Source: JBBIQS01 sp037442205 (lineage in GTDB: Bacteria > Myxococcota > Myxococcia > Myxococcales > UBA5297). From it: 64,000 nt of DNA. Each line of letters starts with the position of its first letter. The stretch's first letter is position 1. Shown here piece after piece: positions 18,299 to 27,484 of this stretch. A model generated the notes under the pieces. That model ran no database searches. It was not told the DNA's origin and was given only the letters and a program-made list of their open reading frames with translations. The stretch spans positions 21,964-85,963 of the forward strand of contig JBBIQS010000027.1 of NCBI GenBank assembly GCA_037442205.1. Reading direction: 5' to 3'. Made by a program: the position numbers and the translations under genes.

Positions 18299-19711
18299 AT
18301 GGTTGCTGCCTCAGCAAAGGTGACGCCGCTGACCGAGGAGGACGCCCGCATTCTGGAACTGGAATGCGGAAACATCCGCGGCCACCTGCTCAAGGTCCTG
18401 CTCATCGACGATGCGCCCGACCAGCCGCTGCTCGAGGCGCTGCGCGACTCGATCGCGCAGCGGCTGCCTGCCGTGCCGAGGTGGCGGCAGCGGCTCACCT
18501 CGCTTCCGGAAACCGCGACGGGGCTGGGCTGGACCGATGATCCCGATTTCGACCTCGCGCGCCACGTGCGGTTGGTCCCGGCCTCGGCGCCGCTCGGTCC
18601 GGAGGAGTTTCGCTGCCTGCTGGGCGAACGGATGATGATGCCGCTGGATCGCGGCCATCCGCTCTGGTCGGTCGAGCTCATTCCGCGTCTGTCGGATGAC
18701 CGCTGGGCGCTGATTTGGAAGGTCCACCACTGCCTTGCCGACGGCATGGCCATGATGAAGGCCGGCTCTCAGCTGCTGTGGACCGAGGAAAAGCCCCAAC
18801 CGCCGGCGCCCAGGCTGCCGCGCGGGGACAGCAGTGCCGCCGCGCAGCTCAAGGCCGGCATGCGGCTGGCCAAGGTATTCGGATATCGCGGCCTGTTCCT
18901 GAGGGAGTTTCGCCGTGTGCGCCAGCTCTCTCCGCTGGCGGACGAAGTGGGGCCGGATCGCGCGGTGGCCTTCGCCGACTGCACTCTCGACGAGCTGCGG
19001 GCCATCGGAAAGGCAGCGGAGGGAGGCGCGACCGTCAACGACGTGCTGGTCGCCGCGGTCGCCGGCGGGCTGAGACGATGGTTGCTCTCCCACGGGCTGC
19101 CGATCAGCCGCATGAAGGCCCAGATCCCGGTCAGCATGCAGCAGCAAGGCCGAGCCAGCGACTCGAGCGGCAACCGCGACTCGTTCCTGCTGATCGAATT
19201 GCCGCTCGGCCAGCCCGATCCGGTGGAGCGATTGCAGAGGGTCTCCGCTGCCACCCGGCTCCGCAAGAACCGCCACGACGCCCGCGCCATCTACGCTCTC
19301 CGGCGGTCGCTGAGCCACGCGCCGGAGCGGTTGCGGCACAGGCTCCAGCAGGTCGCCCAGGGACCGCAGGAGTACTCCCTCAACATCTCCAACGTGCCAG
19401 GTCCCGCGGGGCCGATCGCGGTCCTGGGCCATCGAGTCCACGCCCTGTATTCGGTGGCCGAGGTCTCTCCGCATCACGCCTTGCGAGTGGCGGCGGTGTC
19501 GCTGCACGGGAGGCTGTCGGTAGGGCTGTGCGCCGACCCGCGAGTCGTCCCAGGGCTCGGGTCGCTGGCGCGAGGAATCCGAGACTCGATCGACGAGATG
19601 TGCGATCGGTTCGTCGGTCGTCGCTCCGAAGAGAGGTTGCCGTTGGCTGGGCACGTGCCGGGCGCAAACGAGGTGCTGGCGCCGCCGAGCGAAAGGCCGA
19701 TGCATCATTAG
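18299..19711 (+). CDS. Wax ester synthase/acyl-CoA:diacylglycerol acyltransferase (WS/DGAT)
   Basis: A 470-residue protein, the usual length of bacterial WS/DGAT enzymes. The catalytic HHxxxDG is present at residues 143-149 (HHCLADG). Other matches are the substrate-channel region FDLARHVRLVPASAP, LDRGHPLWSVELIPRL and, near the C-terminus, NISNVPGPAGPIAVLGHRV with the typical N-x-P-G-P loop. These membrane-associated enzymes join acyl-CoA to alcohols or diacylglycerol, making storage wax esters or triacylglycerol. GGAGGGGAG lies just before ATG 18299. It follows the GH65 gene by 45 bases and may be cotranscribed with it. A perfect hairpin closes the unit. Confidence 0.92.
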   Translation: MVAASAKVTPLTEEDARILELECGNIRGHLLKVLLIDDAPDQPLLEALRDSIAQRLPAVPRWRQRLTSLPETATGLGWTDDPDFDLARHVRLVPASAPLGPEEFRCLLGERMMMPLDRGHPLWSVELIPRLSDDRWALIWKVHHCLADGMAMMKAGSQLLWTEEKPQPPAPRLPRGDSSAAAQLKAGMRLAKVFGYRGLFLREFRRVRQLSPLADEVGPDRAVAFADCTLDELRAIGKAAEGGATVNDVLVAAVAGGLRRWLLSHGLPISRMKAQIPVSMQQQGRASDSSGNRDSFLLIELPLGQPDPVERLQRVSAATRLRKNRHDARAIYALRRSLSHAPERLRHRLQQVAQGPQEYSLNISNVPGPAGPIAVLGHRVHALYSVAEVSPHHALRVAAVSLHGRLSVGLCADPRVVPGLGSLARGIRDSIDEMCDRFVGRRSEERLPLAGHVPGANEVLAPPSERPMHH

Positions 19712-19715
19712 GCCC

Positions 19716-19743
19716 GGCGTCGGTGCACGCGAGCGCCGACGCC
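19716..19743. terminator. Hairpin between convergent WS/DGAT and serine hydrolase genes
   Basis: GGCGTCGG (19716-19723) pairs perfectly with CCGACGCC (19736-19743). Three more inner pairs (one G-T wobble) leave a 6-base loop. It sits in the 42-base gap between two convergent stops, as expected for a bidirectional terminator. No T-tract is present. Confidence 0.6.
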
Positions 19744-19753
19744 AGACCGGAGA

Positions 19754-21022
19754 TCACGCCCAGGGCTGGGGCCCGTGCTCGAGCTTCGGGTATTCCGGCC
19801 GAGGCGTCGTGCGGCTGCCGATCATTGCAATCGATCGATAGATGGCGTCTCGCAGCGACTTCTCCCGCGGATCGTCGAGCATGTAGTAGTCGAGCTTGTT
19901 CATCACGTAGGCGTAGCCGAGGTGCGCGTCGGGATCAGCGAACCCGAACGAGCCACCGGCGCCCGGCGCTCCAAAGGAACTCGGGCTGGAGCCGAAGGCG
20001 ACCTCGGGTCCCGGGCGGATGTAGCCGAGCGAGAAACAGGTCGGTGTGCCCAGGACCTCGTCCGTGGCGGGCATCGCCGTCGGCGAGGCGGTGAGCCTGG
20101 CCATGGTCTCGGGTCCGACGCCCAGCTCGCCACCGCCCTCGGCGAAGGCCGAGTAGGCCCTCGCGATTCCGCGCGCGGTGCCGACTCCGTTGCCGGCTGG
20201 AATCTCGATCTCGAGACAATGGCGATCGCTGTAGTCGAGGTCCGCGAAGAGCATCGACTTGCGAAGCAGCGACCACGGCCAGAGCACTCGCAGCAGCATC
20301 TGCGGTGGCGCGCTCGGCAGGGCCCGCACGGCGCGCAGCGTGGAGAGGGGCCGCGTCCTCGCCAGGCGCCGGTCCGGGACTTCGCGGGGCAAGCCGATGA
20401 AGAAGTCGAGCCCGAGCGGCTCGGCCAACTCCTCGCGGAAGAAGCGGCCGATGGTCCGATGCCCGGGATCGACGCGCCGCAGGAGCTCCTGCATGTACAG
20501 CCCGATCGTCATCGCGTGATAGCCGTGCCGAGTCCCGGGAGGCCAGGCCGGCTTCTGCCGGGCGAGGATCCGCGCCACGTCGTCGAGGTCGCTCAGCCGC
20601 TCGACCGAGATTGGCTCGTCGAGCACCACCAGCCCGGCTTCGTGGCCGAGCACCTGCCTGACGGTCACCGCCTGTTTGCTGTTCTGGGCGAACTCGGGCC
20701 AATAGCGGGCGACCGGGGCCTCGTAGTCGAGCAAGCCGCGGGCGTTGGCCATCGCCAGCGTCATCGCCGACAAACCTTTGGTGGTCGAGAACACGACCAC
20801 CATCGTGTCCTCCTCCCACCGATCGTCGCTGTAGGGCGAGCGGCGGCCGCCCCACAAGTCGACGACCTTCTCGCCGCGCCAGTACGCCGCCACCGCCGCG
20901 CCGATCTCTCCTCGGACCGCGAAGTTGCGTTCGAATTCGTGCCGCACTTGCTCGAAGCCGGAAGCCACCTGCCCGCCAATCCTCACCTCGGAGCTGCGGG
21001 CATTGGCAGTTCGATTGGCCAT
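19754..21022 (-). CDS. Serine beta-lactamase-like hydrolase (esterase EstB/class C fold)
   Basis: A 422-residue protein of the beta-lactamase-related serine hydrolase family (PF00144). The nucleophile motif SxxK is STTK at residues 79-82. The downstream Tyr motif is likely Y168 in RHGYHAMTIG. A Gly-rich region near the end (FGAPGAGGSFGFADPDAHLGYAYVMN) corresponds to the third active-site motif. No signal peptide is seen, which points to a cytoplasmic esterase or peptidase rather than a true beta-lactamase. GGGAGGGAA precedes ATG 21022. The gene lies 266 bases downstream of nuoN on the same strand, so read-through from the nuo operon is possible. Confidence 0.85.
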   Translation of the reverse strand: MANRTANARSSEVRIGGQVASGFEQVRHEFERNFAVRGEIGAAVAAYWRGEKVVDLWGGRRSPYSDDRWEEDTMVVVFSTTKGLSAMTLAMANARGLLDYEAPVARYWPEFAQNSKQAVTVRQVLGHEAGLVVLDEPISVERLSDLDDVARILARQKPAWPPGTRHGYHAMTIGLYMQELLRRVDPGHRTIGRFFREELAEPLGLDFFIGLPREVPDRRLARTRPLSTLRAVRALPSAPPQMLLRVLWPWSLLRKSMLFADLDYSDRHCLEIEIPAGNGVGTARGIARAYSAFAEGGGELGVGPETMARLTASPTAMPATDEVLGTPTCFSLGYIRPGPEVAFGSSPSSFGAPGAGGSFGFADPDAHLGYAYVMNKLDYYMLDDPREKSLRDAIYRSIAMIGSRTTPRPEYPKLEHGPQPWA

Positions 21023-21288
21023 GGCGATTCCCTCCCAATCGACCAACGGCTCGGCATGACGTCAGGCAAGCGATCGTACGCGTTCGTGGACCCAGGCGTG
21101 GTTCCGCTTGCCGGCAGTCGCGCTTCCTTGAACGGGGCACGCAAGGTCGGCCGTGGCGCGCTCCGCCAATGGAACGTGAGGTGGCCGGAGAGCCCGAACA
21201 ACCTCTCAACCAGTGTGCCCGCTCGCGGGCGGTTCCTCTGCCTGGATGGGAGAAGCGGCGCTACGCCTGCCAGTCCGCTCGGATGACC

Positions 21289-22704
21289 TCAGCTCAAGCG
21301 CGCCATCCGGTCGATCAGCGCCACGATTTGCTCGGGGAAGAGCCCCAGCCAGAGCAGCGCCAGCAGCAGCAGCCCCAGAACCACTTCGGCGAAGCCGGCG
21401 CGGGCGGGAGAAGGGGCTGGCCCGGACTGGAACAGCGCGACCACCACCCGCAGGTAGTAGGAGAGGCCGAGTGCGCTGCCGCCGACCAGGACCATCAACG
21501 CCGGCCAGAGCTCGGCGCGCACGCCGGCCTGGAGCACATAGAACTTCCCGACGAAGCCTGCGGTGAGCGGAATCCCGGCCAGCGAGAGCATCGACACCGT
21601 GAGCACGCCCGCCAGCCCCGGGCGCGACCACGACAGCCCGCGATAGTCCTCCACCGCGTCGGCTTCGCGTCCGGTCGCGCGCGACATCTCTCCGATCACC
21701 CCGAAGGCCGCCAGGGTGGTCGCGAAGTAGGCCACCAGGTAGAAGGTCGCCGACGCCACGCCATCGCGCCCGCCGGCGAGGAAGGCGATGAGCAGGTAGC
21801 CGAAGTGCGAGATGGACGAATAGGCGAGCAGCCGCTTGAGATTCTTCTGCCGCAGCGCCAGCAGGTTCCCCACCAGCATCGAGGCGATGGCGATCGCCAT
21901 GACCATCGACCGGGCCGAAGGCGCCTGGATCGGCAGGAAGAAGCGCAGCAGCACCGCGAAAATCCCGCCCTTTGAAACGGTCGCCAGGAAGGCGGTCACC
22001 GGAGCCGGAGAGCCTTCGTAGACGTCCGCGGTCCAAGAGTGGAACGGCACCACCGCCAGCTTGAAGCCGACTCCGACCAGCGACAGCGAGAACCCGGCCA
22101 AAGAAACCAGGCTGAGCGAACCACTGCCGCCGAGCCTCGGCGCCAGCGCCGCCAGGTCCATCGATCCAGCCTCGAAGTAGAGCAGCGCGAGCCCGAAGAG
22201 CAGAAAGGCCGCCGAGCTGGCCGCCAGAACCAGGTACTTGATGCCCGCCTCGAGGCCCCGTTCCTCTTCCCGGTGGTAGGCGAGCGTCGCGTAGAGAGAG
22301 ACGCTCAGGACCTCGAGCCCCAGGAAGAGCGAGGCGAAGTGTGTGCTCGCCGCCAAGGTCCCGGCTCCGACCGTCGCCGCGAGCAGGAGCACGTAGAGCT
22401 CCTCGCCCACTTCGTTTCGCCGTTCGAAGTAGCTGTAGCAGAAGGCGACTACGATCAGGCTCGCGGAGAAGCTCAGGCCCAGGAAGAGCAAGGCGTAGCC
22501 GTCGAGCAGGAGCAGCGGCGTAACTTGCCGCGGTTGCGCCGCGGCGGACAGAGGGATCGCGACCAGTCCGGCGACAAGCCCCAGCGCAGAGAGAAGGGCG
22601 GTCAGCGTGTGGCTGCGCCGAATGGCGATCGCGACCATGGTCATCACTGCGGCTGCGCTCGGCAGGATGAGCGGCAGCAGCGGCACCAGCATCGAAGCGG
22701 TCAT
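21289..22704 (-). CDS. nuoN: NADH-quinone oxidoreductase subunit N
   Basis: A 471-residue membrane protein of complex I, one of the three antiporter-like proton-pumping subunits. The proton-translocation signature is seen in FKLAVVPFHSWTADVYEGSP, with the Lys and His in the expected helix, and in the long LLAYSSISHFGYLLIAFLAGG segment. The start ATG 22704 overlaps the nuoM stop in ATGA. An open frame upstream in the same register overlies nuoM and is not part of this protein. It is the last gene of the nuo operon. Confidence 0.95.
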   Translation of the reverse strand: MTASMLVPLLPLILPSAAAVMTMVAIAIRRSHTLTALLSALGLVAGLVAIPLSAAAQPRQVTPLLLLDGYALLFLGLSFSASLIVVAFCYSYFERRNEVGEELYVLLLAATVGAGTLAASTHFASLFLGLEVLSVSLYATLAYHREEERGLEAGIKYLVLAASSAAFLLFGLALLYFEAGSMDLAALAPRLGGSGSLSLVSLAGFSLSLVGVGFKLAVVPFHSWTADVYEGSPAPVTAFLATVSKGGIFAVLLRFFLPIQAPSARSMVMAIAIASMLVGNLLALRQKNLKRLLAYSSISHFGYLLIAFLAGGRDGVASATFYLVAYFATTLAAFGVIGEMSRATGREADAVEDYRGLSWSRPGLAGVLTVSMLSLAGIPLTAGFVGKFYVLQAGVRAELWPALMVLVGGSALGLSYYLRVVVALFQSGPAPSPARAGFAEVVLGLLLLALLWLGLFPEQIVALIDRMARLS

Positions 22705-24236
22705 GGCTTCGCCTCCGCCCTCGCCCCGGCCCCCTTGGACGGACCGGCGGCAACGATTCCCGAGGCGGCCGTCAATCCTTCCAGGCTCTTGCGCGCGGTG
22801 TTGAGCTCGGTCTGCGGAAACAGGCCGAGCCAGACGATGACCGCGACGGCGATCGCCATGATGACGCCCTCGCGCGCGCTCATGTCCGGGACCTTCCAGC
22901 CCTGGGGATTGGCGCCGTGGAAGACGCGCTGAATCATCCACAGCGAGTAGATGGTCGAGAGGATGAAACCGGCGGTGGCGAGCGTCGCGGCGACTGGATT
23001 CACCTGCCAGGTCCCCAGCAGCACCAGGAGCTCGCCGACGAAGTTGCCGAGGCCGGGCAAGCCGAGCGAGGCGAGCGCGAACAGCATGGCGGCCCCGCCG
23101 ATCCGCGGCGCAGTCGCCCAGAGACCGCCCATCTTGCTCAGCTCGCGGGTGTGCAGCCGGGCGCTCAGGTCTCCGGCGATGATGAACAGCGCGCCGGTGC
23201 TGATGCCGTGGGCCATCATGACCATCACCGCGCCCTGCAGGGCCAGCGGGTTCCAAGCGAAGATCCCCAGCAGCACGAAACCCATGTGGCTGACGCTGGT
23301 GTAGGCGACGAGCCGCTTCAGGTCGGTCTGGCCGAAGGCCACCACCGCGCCGTAGACGATGCCGAGCACGCCCAATCCCATCGCCAGCGGGGCGATGGCC
23401 TGAGCAGCCTGGGGAAAGAGCGGAAAGATGAATCGCAGCAGCCCGTAGGCTCCGACCTTGAGCACCAGGCCGGCCAGGTCGACGCTGCCTGCGGTCGGCG
23501 CCTCGGCATGGGCGTCTGGGAGCCAGGTGTGCACCGGTACCACCGGCAGTTTGACCGCGAAGGCGGCGAAAAAGCCGAGCATCAGCCACCAGGCGGTCTC
23601 GGTGCTCAGCGGCGTGCCGATCAGCTGGAAGTAGTCGAAGGTGTGCACCCCGGTGGCCCGGGCATGGGCGAAGTGGAGCCCCAAGATCGCCAACAGCAAA
23701 AGCAGCCCGCTGGCCTGGGTGAAGATGAAGAACTTCACCGCGGCGTAGATCCGCTTCTCCTGATAGCCCCAGAGCGCGATCAGGAAATAGAGCGGCACCA
23801 GAAGCACTTCCCAGCACACGTAGAACAGGAAGAGGTCGGTCGCCAGGAACAGCCCGGCGAGCGCCGCCATGATGAACATCAGGTTGAAGTGGAAGAAGCC
23901 GACCCTCTCCTGCACCGACTTCCACGAGGCGGCTACCGCGAGGATGGTGAGGAAGTTCGACAGCACGACCAGCAGCAGGCTGACGCCGTCCATGCCCAGC
24001 GAGAAGTTGATGTTCAGCCCGGGGATCCAGGGAACGCTGTACTTGAGCAGCCAAGGGTCGGCGGCGGTGAGCTCGACCTCGCGCACATGGCGCAGCCAGA
24101 GGGCGAGCAGCATTCCGAGGTGCGCGACCAGCACCACCAGCGAGACGATGCGCGGCCAGAGCGAGCCGAAGAGCCCGGCGACCCAGACCATGACGGAGCC
24201 GATCAGGAAGATCAGGACGATCCAAGGCAAGATCAT
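22701..24236 (-). CDS. nuoM: NADH-quinone oxidoreductase subunit M
   Basis: A 511-residue polytopic subunit of complex I. The family segments LNINFSLGMDGVSLLLVVLSN, FFAAFAVKLPVVPVHTWLPDAHAEAPTAG and LKRLVAYTSVSHMGFVLLG are present in order, and the Glu and Lys of the proton channel lie in the usual helices. An extended hydrophilic C-terminus (after FPQTELNTARKSLEG) ends in an Ala/Gly/Lys tail. It overlaps nuoL upstream and nuoN downstream by four bases each, which suggests equal translation of the three pumps. Confidence 0.96.
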   Translation of the reverse strand: MILPWIVLIFLIGSVMVWVAGLFGSLWPRIVSLVVLVAHLGMLLALWLRHVREVELTAADPWLLKYSVPWIPGLNINFSLGMDGVSLLLVVLSNFLTILAVAASWKSVQERVGFFHFNLMFIMAALAGLFLATDLFLFYVCWEVLLVPLYFLIALWGYQEKRIYAAVKFFIFTQASGLLLLLAILGLHFAHARATGVHTFDYFQLIGTPLSTETAWWLMLGFFAAFAVKLPVVPVHTWLPDAHAEAPTAGSVDLAGLVLKVGAYGLLRFIFPLFPQAAQAIAPLAMGLGVLGIVYGAVVAFGQTDLKRLVAYTSVSHMGFVLLGIFAWNPLALQGAVMVMMAHGISTGALFIIAGDLSARLHTRELSKMGGLWATAPRIGGAAMLFALASLGLPGLGNFVGELLVLLGTWQVNPVAATLATAGFILSTIYSLWMIQRVFHGANPQGWKVPDMSAREGVIMAIAVAVIVWLGLFPQTELNTARKSLEGLTAASGIVAAGPSKGAGARAEAKP

Positions 24237-26119
24237 GTCAGCACCGCCAGCGCGAGGAGGAGCACTGCTCCGGCAGCAATTACCGCCGCATACAGCCGCA
24301 GGCTCCCGGTGATCGTCAGGCTCAACAACGCGTGGCAGGACTGGGCGATGCCGGCGGTCAGCTGGTAGAGCAGGTCGAAGAAGTCGTCCTTGTCGATCCG
24401 CGCGAACCAGGTGTACGGGCGCACGAAGAGCCAGTCGTAGAGCGCGTCAAAGCCCCAGCCCGAAAAGAATAGGCGGTGCACTGCCTCTCCGGCCGCCGAG
24501 GACGCGAACCACACGGTGGTCTCCCGCTGGCGCAGCACGAACCAGTAGGCGAGGGCGATCCCTAGCAGCGAGATCAGCGCAGAGATCAGCAGCAGCACTC
24601 CCTCCAAGCGCTCGATTCCCGGTGCCAGGGGCGGTGCCGGCAGAACTAGCTTCACGAGCCGCGCGAAAGGCTCCGCGCTTCCCAGCGCAGGCGGCAGCCA
24701 GGCGAATCCGGCGATCACCGCGAGTGCGGCGAGGACCGCCAGCGGCCCGGTGATCTTGGTCCCCGGCCGATGCTCGACTTCGCCGTGAACGGGGCCGAAG
24801 AAGACCAGAAAGACCATCCGGAAGGCGTAGAGGCCGGTCAGCAGCGAGCCCACTAGCCCGGCGACGAGCAACCACACGCTCCCGCGCTGCGATGCGAAGG
24901 CTTGCCAGAGGATCAGGTCCTTGCTGTAGAAGCCCGCGGTCACCAGGGGAAATCCGGAGAGCGAGGCGGCGCCGATCAGGAAGGTCCAGAAGACCAGCGG
25001 CAGCCGCCGGCGCAGGCCGCCCATCCTGAACATGTCCTGCTGGTGGTGCGCGGCGAGGATCACCGCCCCCGCTCCCAGGAAGAGCAGCGCCTTGAAGAAG
25101 GCGTGGGTCATGAAGTGGAAGATCGCCGCCGACCAGGCCCCGACTCCGAGGGCGAGGAACATGTAGCCGATCTGGCTGATGGTCGAGTACGCCAGCACAC
25201 GCTTGATGTCGCGCTGCACCAGCGCGCTGAAGCCGGCCAGCAGCAGTGTCGCCGCTCCCACGATCGCCACCGCCAGCATCACCGGCGGCGCCAACTCGAA
25301 GAGCACATGCGTCCGGGCGATGAGGTAGGCCCCGGCGGTGACCATCGTCGCGGCATGGATCAGCGCGCTCACCGGGGTCGGACCGGCCATCGCGTCGGGG
25401 AGCCAGGTCTGCAGTGGCAGCTGCGCCGACTTGCCCACCGCTCCGGCCAGCAGCAGCGCCGCGACGGCGATCGGCAAGCTCGAGCCAACAGGCCACTCCT
25501 GCGCGGCGCGGGCCATCATCAGGTCGATGCGCAGGGTTCCAAGCTGCTGGAAGAGGATGAAGAGGGCCACCGCGAAAGCCGCGTCGCCGACCCGGGTAAC
25601 GATGAACGCCTTCTGCGCGGCGCGGCCGTTGGCGGGATCGGTGTACCAGAAGCCGATCAGCAGGTAGCTGCACAGTCCGACGCCTTCCCAGCCCAGGTAG
25701 AGCAGCACCAGGTCGTCGGCCAGCAGCAGGGTGAGCATCGAACCCACGAACAGGTTCATGTAAGCGAAGAAGCGGCCGTAGCCCTCGTCTCCACTCATGT
25801 ACTCGACCGAGTAGAGGTGGATGAGGAAGCCGACGAAGGTCACCACCAGGGCCATCACCAGCGACAGGGCGTCGAGGCGCAGGGCGATGGAGGTCGTGAA
25901 GCTCGCGGCCTGCATCCAGGCCCACAGCTCCTGGCGGAAGGGCGCCGCTGAGGCGCTCAACGACGCCCATGACACCAGAGCGCAGGCGACGAAGGAGAAG
26001 AACACCGAGCCCACGCCGACGCCTGCGATCGCGCGGGCCCCGAGCTTCTTCCCGAACAGCGTGAGCACGAGGAATCCGGCGAATGGCAGTGCCGGAACCA
26101 GCCAGAGAGCAGAGAGCAT
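24233..26119 (-). CDS. nuoL: NADH-quinone oxidoreductase subunit L
   Basis: A 628-residue distal proton-pumping subunit. Conserved blocks are YSVEYMSGDEGYGRFFAYMNLF, LLYLGWEGVGLCSYLLIGFWY, AAQKAFIVTRVGDAAF and the channel region GKSAQLPLQTWLPDAMAGPTPVSALIHAATMVTAGAY (given here as the family's hallmark). The C-terminal part includes the segment that forms the long lateral helix along the membrane arm. A GGAGGGG ribosome site precedes ATG 26119, 10 bases after the nuoK stop. Confidence 0.96.
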   Translation of the reverse strand: MLSALWLVPALPFAGFLVLTLFGKKLGARAIAGVGVGSVFFSFVACALVSWASLSASAAPFRQELWAWMQAASFTTSIALRLDALSLVMALVVTFVGFLIHLYSVEYMSGDEGYGRFFAYMNLFVGSMLTLLLADDLVLLYLGWEGVGLCSYLLIGFWYTDPANGRAAQKAFIVTRVGDAAFAVALFILFQQLGTLRIDLMMARAAQEWPVGSSLPIAVAALLLAGAVGKSAQLPLQTWLPDAMAGPTPVSALIHAATMVTAGAYLIARTHVLFELAPPVMLAVAIVGAATLLLAGFSALVQRDIKRVLAYSTISQIGYMFLALGVGAWSAAIFHFMTHAFFKALLFLGAGAVILAAHHQQDMFRMGGLRRRLPLVFWTFLIGAASLSGFPLVTAGFYSKDLILWQAFASQRGSVWLLVAGLVGSLLTGLYAFRMVFLVFFGPVHGEVEHRPGTKITGPLAVLAALAVIAGFAWLPPALGSAEPFARLVKLVLPAPPLAPGIERLEGVLLLISALISLLGIALAYWFVLRQRETTVWFASSAAGEAVHRLFFSGWGFDALYDWLFVRPYTWFARIDKDDFFDLLYQLTAGIAQSCHALLSLTITGSLRLYAAVIAAGAVLLLALAVLT

Positions 26120-26129
26120 CGGCCCCCTC

Positions 26130-26438
26130 CTATCCCTTCATGCTGCTGGCTTGGTCGGCGTCGAGCATCGGAGAGCGGCGCGAGAACTGGAGCACCAGCG
26201 CCAGTCCCACCGAGACCTCCGCCGCGGCCATCGCCAGGATGAACAGGAACATCACCTGGCCGTCGGCCTGACCCCAGCGCGCCGCCGCGGCCACGAAGGC
26301 GAGGCCGGAGGCGTTGAGCATCACCTCGATCGCCATCAGCACCACGACCAGGTTACGGCGCGCCAGCAGCCCGGCCAGCCCGAGGGCGAACAGAATCGCC
26401 GCCAGCAGCAGCGCCTGGTTCACGGGAATCTGACTCAT
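26130..26438 (-). CDS. nuoK: NADH-quinone oxidoreductase subunit K
   Basis: A 102-residue protein with three predicted membrane helices, the normal size for NuoK. LVVVLMAIEVMLNASGLAFV carries the conserved membrane Glu of the family; the third helix is MFLFILAMAAAEVSVGLALVL with a second buried Glu. ATG 26438 gives the standard N-terminus. The first 86 bases of the gene lie inside the open nuoJ frame (see the nuoJ entry and findings). Confidence 0.93.
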   Translation of the reverse strand: MSQIPVNQALLLAAILFALGLAGLLARRNLVVVLMAIEVMLNASGLAFVAAAARWGQADGQVMFLFILAMAAAEVSVGLALVLQFSRRSPMLDADQASSMKG

Positions 26439-26949
26439 CCGACACCCCCTGATGCTTCGGCTGCTGCTGCACTCCAAGGTGATAGGCACCGACCAGCGCC
26501 GCGGTGAGCAGCAGCGAGGCCAGCTCCACCCCCAGCGCGTACGGTCCGAAGAGGCTGCGGCTGACCTCCTTCGGACCGATGCTCTCCTGCGCCGGCATGC
26601 CCGAGCCGCTGGCAATCACGTAGACCACCAGCGCCAAGAGCAGCGCCGACAGCGCCAGCGGTCCGACCCAGGCATGCCACGGGAGCAGCAGGCGCTCGGC
26701 TTCGACGGCGTGCGCGCCGAGGTTGAGCAGCATCACCACGAAGATGAAGAGCACCATGATGGCGCCGGCGTAGACGATGACCTCCAGCGCGGCCACGAAC
26801 GGCGCGCCGAGGGTGAAGAACACCACCGCCACCGCCAGGAGCGAGACCACCAGATAGAGCAGGGCGTGAATCGGCTGCAGCCGGGTCAGCGCCAGCGTGG
26901 TCGAGAGCACCGCCACCGCTCCAGCGATGTAGAAGCCGACGAGGAGCAT
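26353..26949 (-). CDS. nuoJ: NADH-quinone oxidoreductase subunit J, with an unusually long overlap into nuoK
   Basis: A 198-residue membrane subunit with five predicted helices. The typical core ALEVIVYAGAIMVLFIFVVMLLNLG and the fifth helix LGVELASLLLTAALVGAYHLG are present. Normally the gene would end close after this helix. Here the frame runs on for 28 codons inside nuoK, through a Ser/Arg/Pro/Gly-rich tail, to a TAA at 26353-26355. In a different frame a TGA sits exactly on the nuoK start (ATGA), the junction type used elsewhere in the operon. So either the overlap is real or a one-base error or mutation lies near the end of nuoJ. Confidence 0.88.
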   Translation of the reverse strand: MLLVGFYIAGAVAVLSTTLALTRLQPIHALLYLVVSLLAVAVVFFTLGAPFVAALEVIVYAGAIMVLFIFVVMLLNLGAHAVEAERLLLPWHAWVGPLALSALLLALVVYVIASGSGMPAQESIGPKEVSRSLFGPYALGVELASLLLTAALVGAYHLGVQQQPKHQGVSDESDSREPGAAAGGDSVRPRAGRAAGAP

Positions 26950-26955
26950 GGCGCC

Positions 26956-27471
26956 TCAGGGGAGCAGGCCGTGGAGGTCGACCGGCGGGGATTCGTTCTC
27001 GGACTGGCCCTTGTCCTTGCCACCGATCTGGACCCCCGCCACCCGCCAGAAGCTGTAGCCGGGGTATTTGCCGGGGCCGTCAATCAGCAGGTGCTCCTTC
27101 TCGTAGACCAGCTGCTGGCGGTGGTACTCGCCCATCTCGAAATCGGGAGTGAGCTGGATGGCGTAGGTCGGGCAGGCCTCCTCGCAGAAGCCGCAGAAGA
27201 TGCAGCGCGAGAAGTTGATGCGGAAGAACTCGGGGTAGCGGCGGCCGGTCGGGTCCTCGGTGGCCTGAAGCGCGATGCAATCCACCGGGCAGGCGATGGC
27301 GCACAGATAGCAGGCCACGCAGCGCTCCCCGCCGTCGGGATCGCGGGAGAGGATGATTCGTCCGCGGTAGCGCGGCGGCAGCGCCGGCTTCTGCTCCGGA
27401 TATTGGATGGTCACCCGCGGCCTGAAGGCGTGCAGGAAGACGTCCCACAAGGTGCGCACCAGGCTGAACAT
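26956..27471 (-). CDS. nuoI: NADH-quinone oxidoreductase subunit I
   Basis: A 171-residue ferredoxin-like peripheral-arm subunit. It has two complete 4Fe-4S sets: CVACYLCAIACPVDCI and CIFCGFCEEACPTYAI. These bind clusters N6a and N6b on the path to N2. The N-terminal segment RTLWDVFLHAFRPRVTIQYPE is the usual membrane-docking helix and PE motif. The end is a short acidic tail. It is spaced 6 bases from nuoJ and 13 from nuoH. Confidence 0.96.
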   Translation of the reverse strand: MFSLVRTLWDVFLHAFRPRVTIQYPEQKPALPPRYRGRIILSRDPDGGERCVACYLCAIACPVDCIALQATEDPTGRRYPEFFRINFSRCIFCGFCEEACPTYAIQLTPDFEMGEYHRQQLVYEKEHLLIDGPGKYPGYSFWRVAGVQIGGKDKGQSENESPPVDLHGLLP

Positions 27472-27484
27472 CGGTCGCCCTCGG

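Noticed and set aside
21217..21230. GCCCG/CGGGC hairpin downstream of nuoN
   Set aside because: Only five base pairs and no T-tract; expected by chance in this G+C content.
22705..24225. Open frame in register with NuoN running back across nuoM
   Set aside because: nuoM is clearly coded in another frame; the extension is low-complexity. NuoN starts at ATG 22704.
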